Assembly (NCBI GenBank): GCA_016859345.1
Contig: CM029116.1
Location: 5,896,643 to 5,960,642, forward strand
From: Istiophorus platypterus
Lineage: Eukaryota > Chordata > Actinopteri > Istiophoriformes > Istiophoridae
Direction of reading: 5' to 3'
DNA length: 64,000 nucleotides
How positions within the stretch are numbered: position 1 is the stretch's first letter; each line of letters starts with the position of its first letter. The translations under genes were made by a program, and so were the position numbers. Shown here piece after piece: positions 60,481-64,000 of this stretch. The notes beneath the pieces are model-generated. The model saw nothing but the letters and a program-made list of their open reading frames with translations, ran no database searches and had not been told where the DNA came from.

Positions 60481-60617
60481 TAACTGCCTTCTGTAGCCAG
60501 CAAATGAGTCATATCAATCAGTCATGCCGGGGACGAAAACACAGCGTGAGGCCCTGCTCAAGGAACCAAGAGATTCATTTGTGCACACATGTGAATTTAT
60601 AAATAAGCCCAGAGCTC

Positions 60618-60692
60618 TGTTGCCCTGTCTCTTTGTCTCTCTCTTTCCGTCTGTTTCCTTCCTGTCTGTCTGTCTCCCTGTCTCTCTTTCTG
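60618..60692. repeat. Polypyrimidine tract, GTCTCTCT/GTCTGTCT type
   Basis: About 75 bases almost purely C/T with scattered G, made of CTGT and CTCT repeats. Confidence 0.85.
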
Positions 60693-61189
60693 AACGCCTG
60701 CCCTCCCCGCTCCACGTCTCCCTCTCTGCAACACACACCTCGCTGGAGGCTCCACTTCAGTCCATTCAAATCCCTCCCTAATTGACACTCTGTGAGAAGA
60801 GGCAAGGCGAGCCCTGAGTGCACTTCACTGACTATACCAAGGCATGTTCATGTGAATGCCTCCCTGCACAGTAATACATGAATTTCGCCGCTCGCTCCCT
60901 CGCTCCACGGCTCGCTCTCCTCCGGCTCCTCTACAGCTCGTGTGGCGTCGGGTCTCATCAGGGAAGCAACAAATCTAATCGAGAAAAATGCAATCAGGAG
61001 AAGTATGTAAACTGATAAGCAATGTTGTTCGAGAGGTGAGAGCAGCGGCGACCTCTCCGGAGGGGTCCCAAGGATAATCCTGCCGACGCCCTCCGGTTAC
61101 TGTGGAGGGGGCCGCGGTCTCAGCGGCGCAGCGCTGCCTGCCACACAGCCGGCGCAGGCATCACCGAGGAAGGTCAAGTCTGGGACCCC

Positions 61190-61218
61190 CACCAGCACCA
61201 CCAGCACCACCAGCATCA
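61190..61218. repeat. (ACCAGC)n short tandem repeat
   Basis: Four to five copies, the last carrying ATC in place of ACC. Confidence 0.85.
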
Positions 61219-61566
61219 CCCACCAAAGCCCCCCCCCCCGTGCTCACTCCTCCCTCCATTCCTGCTACCGAGAAAAACCCACCGCTGTGAGAGACAGACT
61301 TGATTAACGATGCATAGACTTCCCCCATCGAGAAACAAGAAACTGTAGTGCAAGAGGATGCGTGCGGTGCAGAGGTCACACACTTTGCTTCTTTACCAAA
61401 ATATGTGTAAATATAACTTTCAGTGTGGGCTATTCAATAAAAAAAAGACAAGCTTTACATGAATCTTACAACAGAAAACCTCTTTTGGTATTCTGCAAAC
61501 GGCATTTCTGTCAAATATAAAAAAAAGATAAATAAAAAAACAGATTTTGCTTAATCTAAACATGCG

Positions 61567-61568
<2 letters not shown>

Positions 61569-61598
<30 letters not shown>
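61569..61598. repeat. (CA)n microsatellite
   Basis: About 14 perfect units after CGCACG. Confidence 0.95.
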
Positions 61599-61600
<2 letters not shown>

Positions 61601-63454
61601 GACAGGACACACGACCATCCACATTCACTAGCCAACCCAAAAAAACAGAAAAACCCCCAGGGATAACCTGCTGCCTGTCTGTTTCCCTACAAATGTACCT
61701 TGTAAAGTAATATTTGCCGATTTCATAAAAACACTGTGGCATACGGACGATGAAGGGGGGGGCATTTTCATTAATACTGTAGTTTAAAGGAAACAAATAA
61801 ATTACCAGTTATGTACTGATCCCCGGCACTGTAAATTTATCCAAGTTCCCCAGAGGGAGGCAAACGTCGCTTCCAAAACAATGGCTGACGAAAGCCTTGG
61901 GGGAACCGAGTCTGAAGGTGGACAGCGGGATGCTGGTACCACCAGAGCAGACAGCAAGAAAGAAAAGAGAACTCTCAGATAAAGAGTGTAATATAATTAA
62001 TATGATAACCTTTTTACATCTGGATGGAGAGCTGGTATGCATGCACTTTCCCCGTGCTACCCTGATTTGCCACGACATTAGAAACAGTAAGCATATTTCA
62101 TATTATTTTATACACACGCACGCACACACGTAAGTACATATACGCATATAGATACACACACATCATTTATATAATTATATATATAGTTATGGACTTTCAT
62201 ACCTGGTGGCTGCACAGTTATAAACAATGTTTTTCCATTGTGGGCCATTAAGTACTTTCACAGTGGCAGTTTGGGCTGAAGTGCCGAGCTAAAGGGTGCT
62301 TCAACAGTCGTTGTGGGGGGACGGAGGATACTCGGCGCCCCGAATTTCCCATCAAGTCTGAAGCAGCGCTGGGTGGCAACATCTCACTTAACGGTATTAT
62401 TACATCGGCGGTTGTCATTAGTGATAGAAAGTGCTCTCTCTATCTTAGCTGTGACATTGGATATTTCAGTTGTTTTTGTAACGTTTCCCTTCTAAAGCAA
62501 GATACTAAAGTTGCTAAAATTTAATTAAGAAAAAGAAAATATGATGGAAGAAGTCATCATATGCAATCTGCACACGATCCTGTTCAGTGGATTTGAACCT
62601 CACACACAATTAAAAAGTTAAAAACAACATCGTAAAGTTTTAAAGTTAATTTAGGCCGGAAAGAGCAGCGGAGATCCGGGGGAGGGGGACTCAACCAAAT
62701 GTCCAGATTTTACGACTGACACTGTCATGCTCTGCTGCCGCTTAATGGGATTTATTCATGGAAGATTCCTTCAATTCAATTTAAAACTTAGATTTTTATG
62801 TGTCTGTATCGCCCACTGTCCCCGATAGTGGGCTAAAAACAACCGGCTATTTTCTTCTTTAAGTAATTAGGGGTGACAATTATTCCCCATATTTTCCTTG
62901 ACAATGACCGGAGGATGGACAGGAAGGTGGCCGTGGGGGTGGGGGGGTGTTGTCGGCCAAGTAGCGTTTTCTGATCTTCAGCTCTTCGGATTGTCTGACT
63001 GGTTGAGAGAAACACCAGCAGGGCGCTGAATTCAAACTGCAAAAATAACCTTTGCTTCGACATCATATAAAGCTGCCCCCAAGGATAGGCTTTTCTGACT
63101 GAATAATGAATTAAAGGGAAACGTAAAGGTCTCCGTCAGCCTATTCAAAAGCTCTTCTTAGGAAAAAAAAAAACCATCATAAAAAAGAAAAGAAATTTCA
63201 CCCTGGATCAGTGACTGCATGACCTTCATGTTAACATTATTAAAGCTTGTCTTTCTTCCCACTCACATCAAATCACAACATACATCCATGTAAAGGACTC
63301 GAGATAATTACTAATCGACAAAAAAGGTCATTATCCATGAATAACTCAAATTCTTTTATTTTCAATTACAATTACGTCTCTCCCGTTGTTTATTTGTAAC
63401 TTTTTGTTGGAAGGGATACGTATTGACCTTCCCATTTGCAGGCAAGCAGGACTA

Positions 63455-63478
63455 AGTGTGTGTGTGCCGGGGGGGGGG
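63455..63478. repeat. Compound (GT)n-poly(G) repeat
   Basis: Six GT units, CC, then ten G. Confidence 0.9.
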
Positions 63479-64000
63479 TAAATTAGCATTTCTTTAGAAA
63501 AAGCACAAAGACCTTCTTCCATTCAAATTGAAAATAAAAAGAATAGAAATAAAGTAAAAAAGAAAAAGAAAAAAAAAAAAAACCTTGCAGCTCCGGATGA
63601 AAACAAACAACCGGAGTGTGGAGTTTCTCCACATGGAGAGACTGACGCCACTTTTTCCGCAACAGCCAGAGAAATCCAGAAAAATTCACAAGGCCTGTTT
63701 ACATTTATTAAAGCGTCCCGCTGTCCGTGCGACATCCTGACTGTAGAAATGCACTCAGTTTCATCTGTTTCTTGGAAACAGAACAGTGCTAACTTTACTT
63801 TCACAGTTCATCGTTACTTTAATCCCACCTGGTCCCTATAGTCAGAAGTCTGTTAGGTATTCAAGTGTTTTTAGCCTTATTTAATAAAAAGTGTTCATCT
63901 TATTCCACTCTGTTTTATTGTATTTTAAATAGCTTGTTTTTTTATATAAATTCACGTAAGCATTTTGAGCTTCGTTTTATAATGAAATGTGCAATAAAAC

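Larger units (their letters stand above)
56674..64000. other. gbe1 intron running off the window
   Basis: The preceding gbe1 exon, expected to end in a segment like DYRLAMAIPDKW, was not found, so the intron exceeds 7.3 kb. It contains an 18-base G-run near 57101, a CpG-rich island near 59.3-59.6 kb, repeat-poor complex DNA at 60.2-60.5 kb, a pyrimidine tract at 60618-60692, (ACCAGC)n at 61190-61218, (CA)n at 61569-61598 and GT/poly(G) near 63455-63478. Confidence 0.6.

Overview
This is a vertebrate nuclear window, almost certainly from a teleost fish. The evidence is two recognisable vertebrate genes split into short GT-AG exons, dense (CA)n microsatellites, decayed Tc1-like transposons, an L2-type LINE fragment and short inverted-repeat elements of the kind common in percomorph genomes. 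Nothing bacterial, no CRISPR array and no rRNA or tRNA gene was seen. Exon ends were placed by hand from reading frame, splice consensus and remembered family sequence; no search was run.

Layout. (1) Positions 188-4091, minus strand: the first two thirds of a cationic amino acid transporter gene of the SLC7A1/SLC7A2 (CAT) type, called slc7a2-like. Eight coding exons are present, including two alternative versions of one exon (1099-1238 and 535-671). The rest of the gene lies beyond the left edge. A possible 5' UTR exon and TATA promoter lie near 5474-5550. (2) Positions 5.6-19.5 kb: intergenic DNA with simple repeats, a CpG-dense patch near 10.84-11.11 kb, an unexplained exon-like block at 13524-13677 and an L2 LINE remnant at 17.34-18.24 kb. 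(3) Positions 19558-56673, minus strand: the last six coding exons of glycogen branching enzyme (gbe1). Five of its exons are spread over 37 kb by introns of 3.6-13.9 kb, and its 5' part lies beyond the right edge. (4) Positions 56674-64000: the next gbe1 intron, apparently without exons, but with a CpG-rich island near 59.3-59.6 kb and stretches resembling conserved noncoding DNA.

The two genes are not known partners. One imports arginine, lysine and ornithine at the plasma membrane; the other builds alpha-1,6 branches in glycogen in the cytosol. They lie in the same orientation, gbe1 upstream, with about 14-15 kb between them.

I found no convincing undescribed biological system. The most informative signal is the slc7a2-like mutually exclusive exon pair: both exons share the same entry and exit phase, including both would shift the frame, and a long polypyrimidine tract precedes only the second. 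Other leads are a CpG-rich region with a strong minus-strand splice donor, an orphan open exon-like block, a CpG island inside a gbe1 intron, and strand-consistent compound poly(C)-(CA)n repeats.
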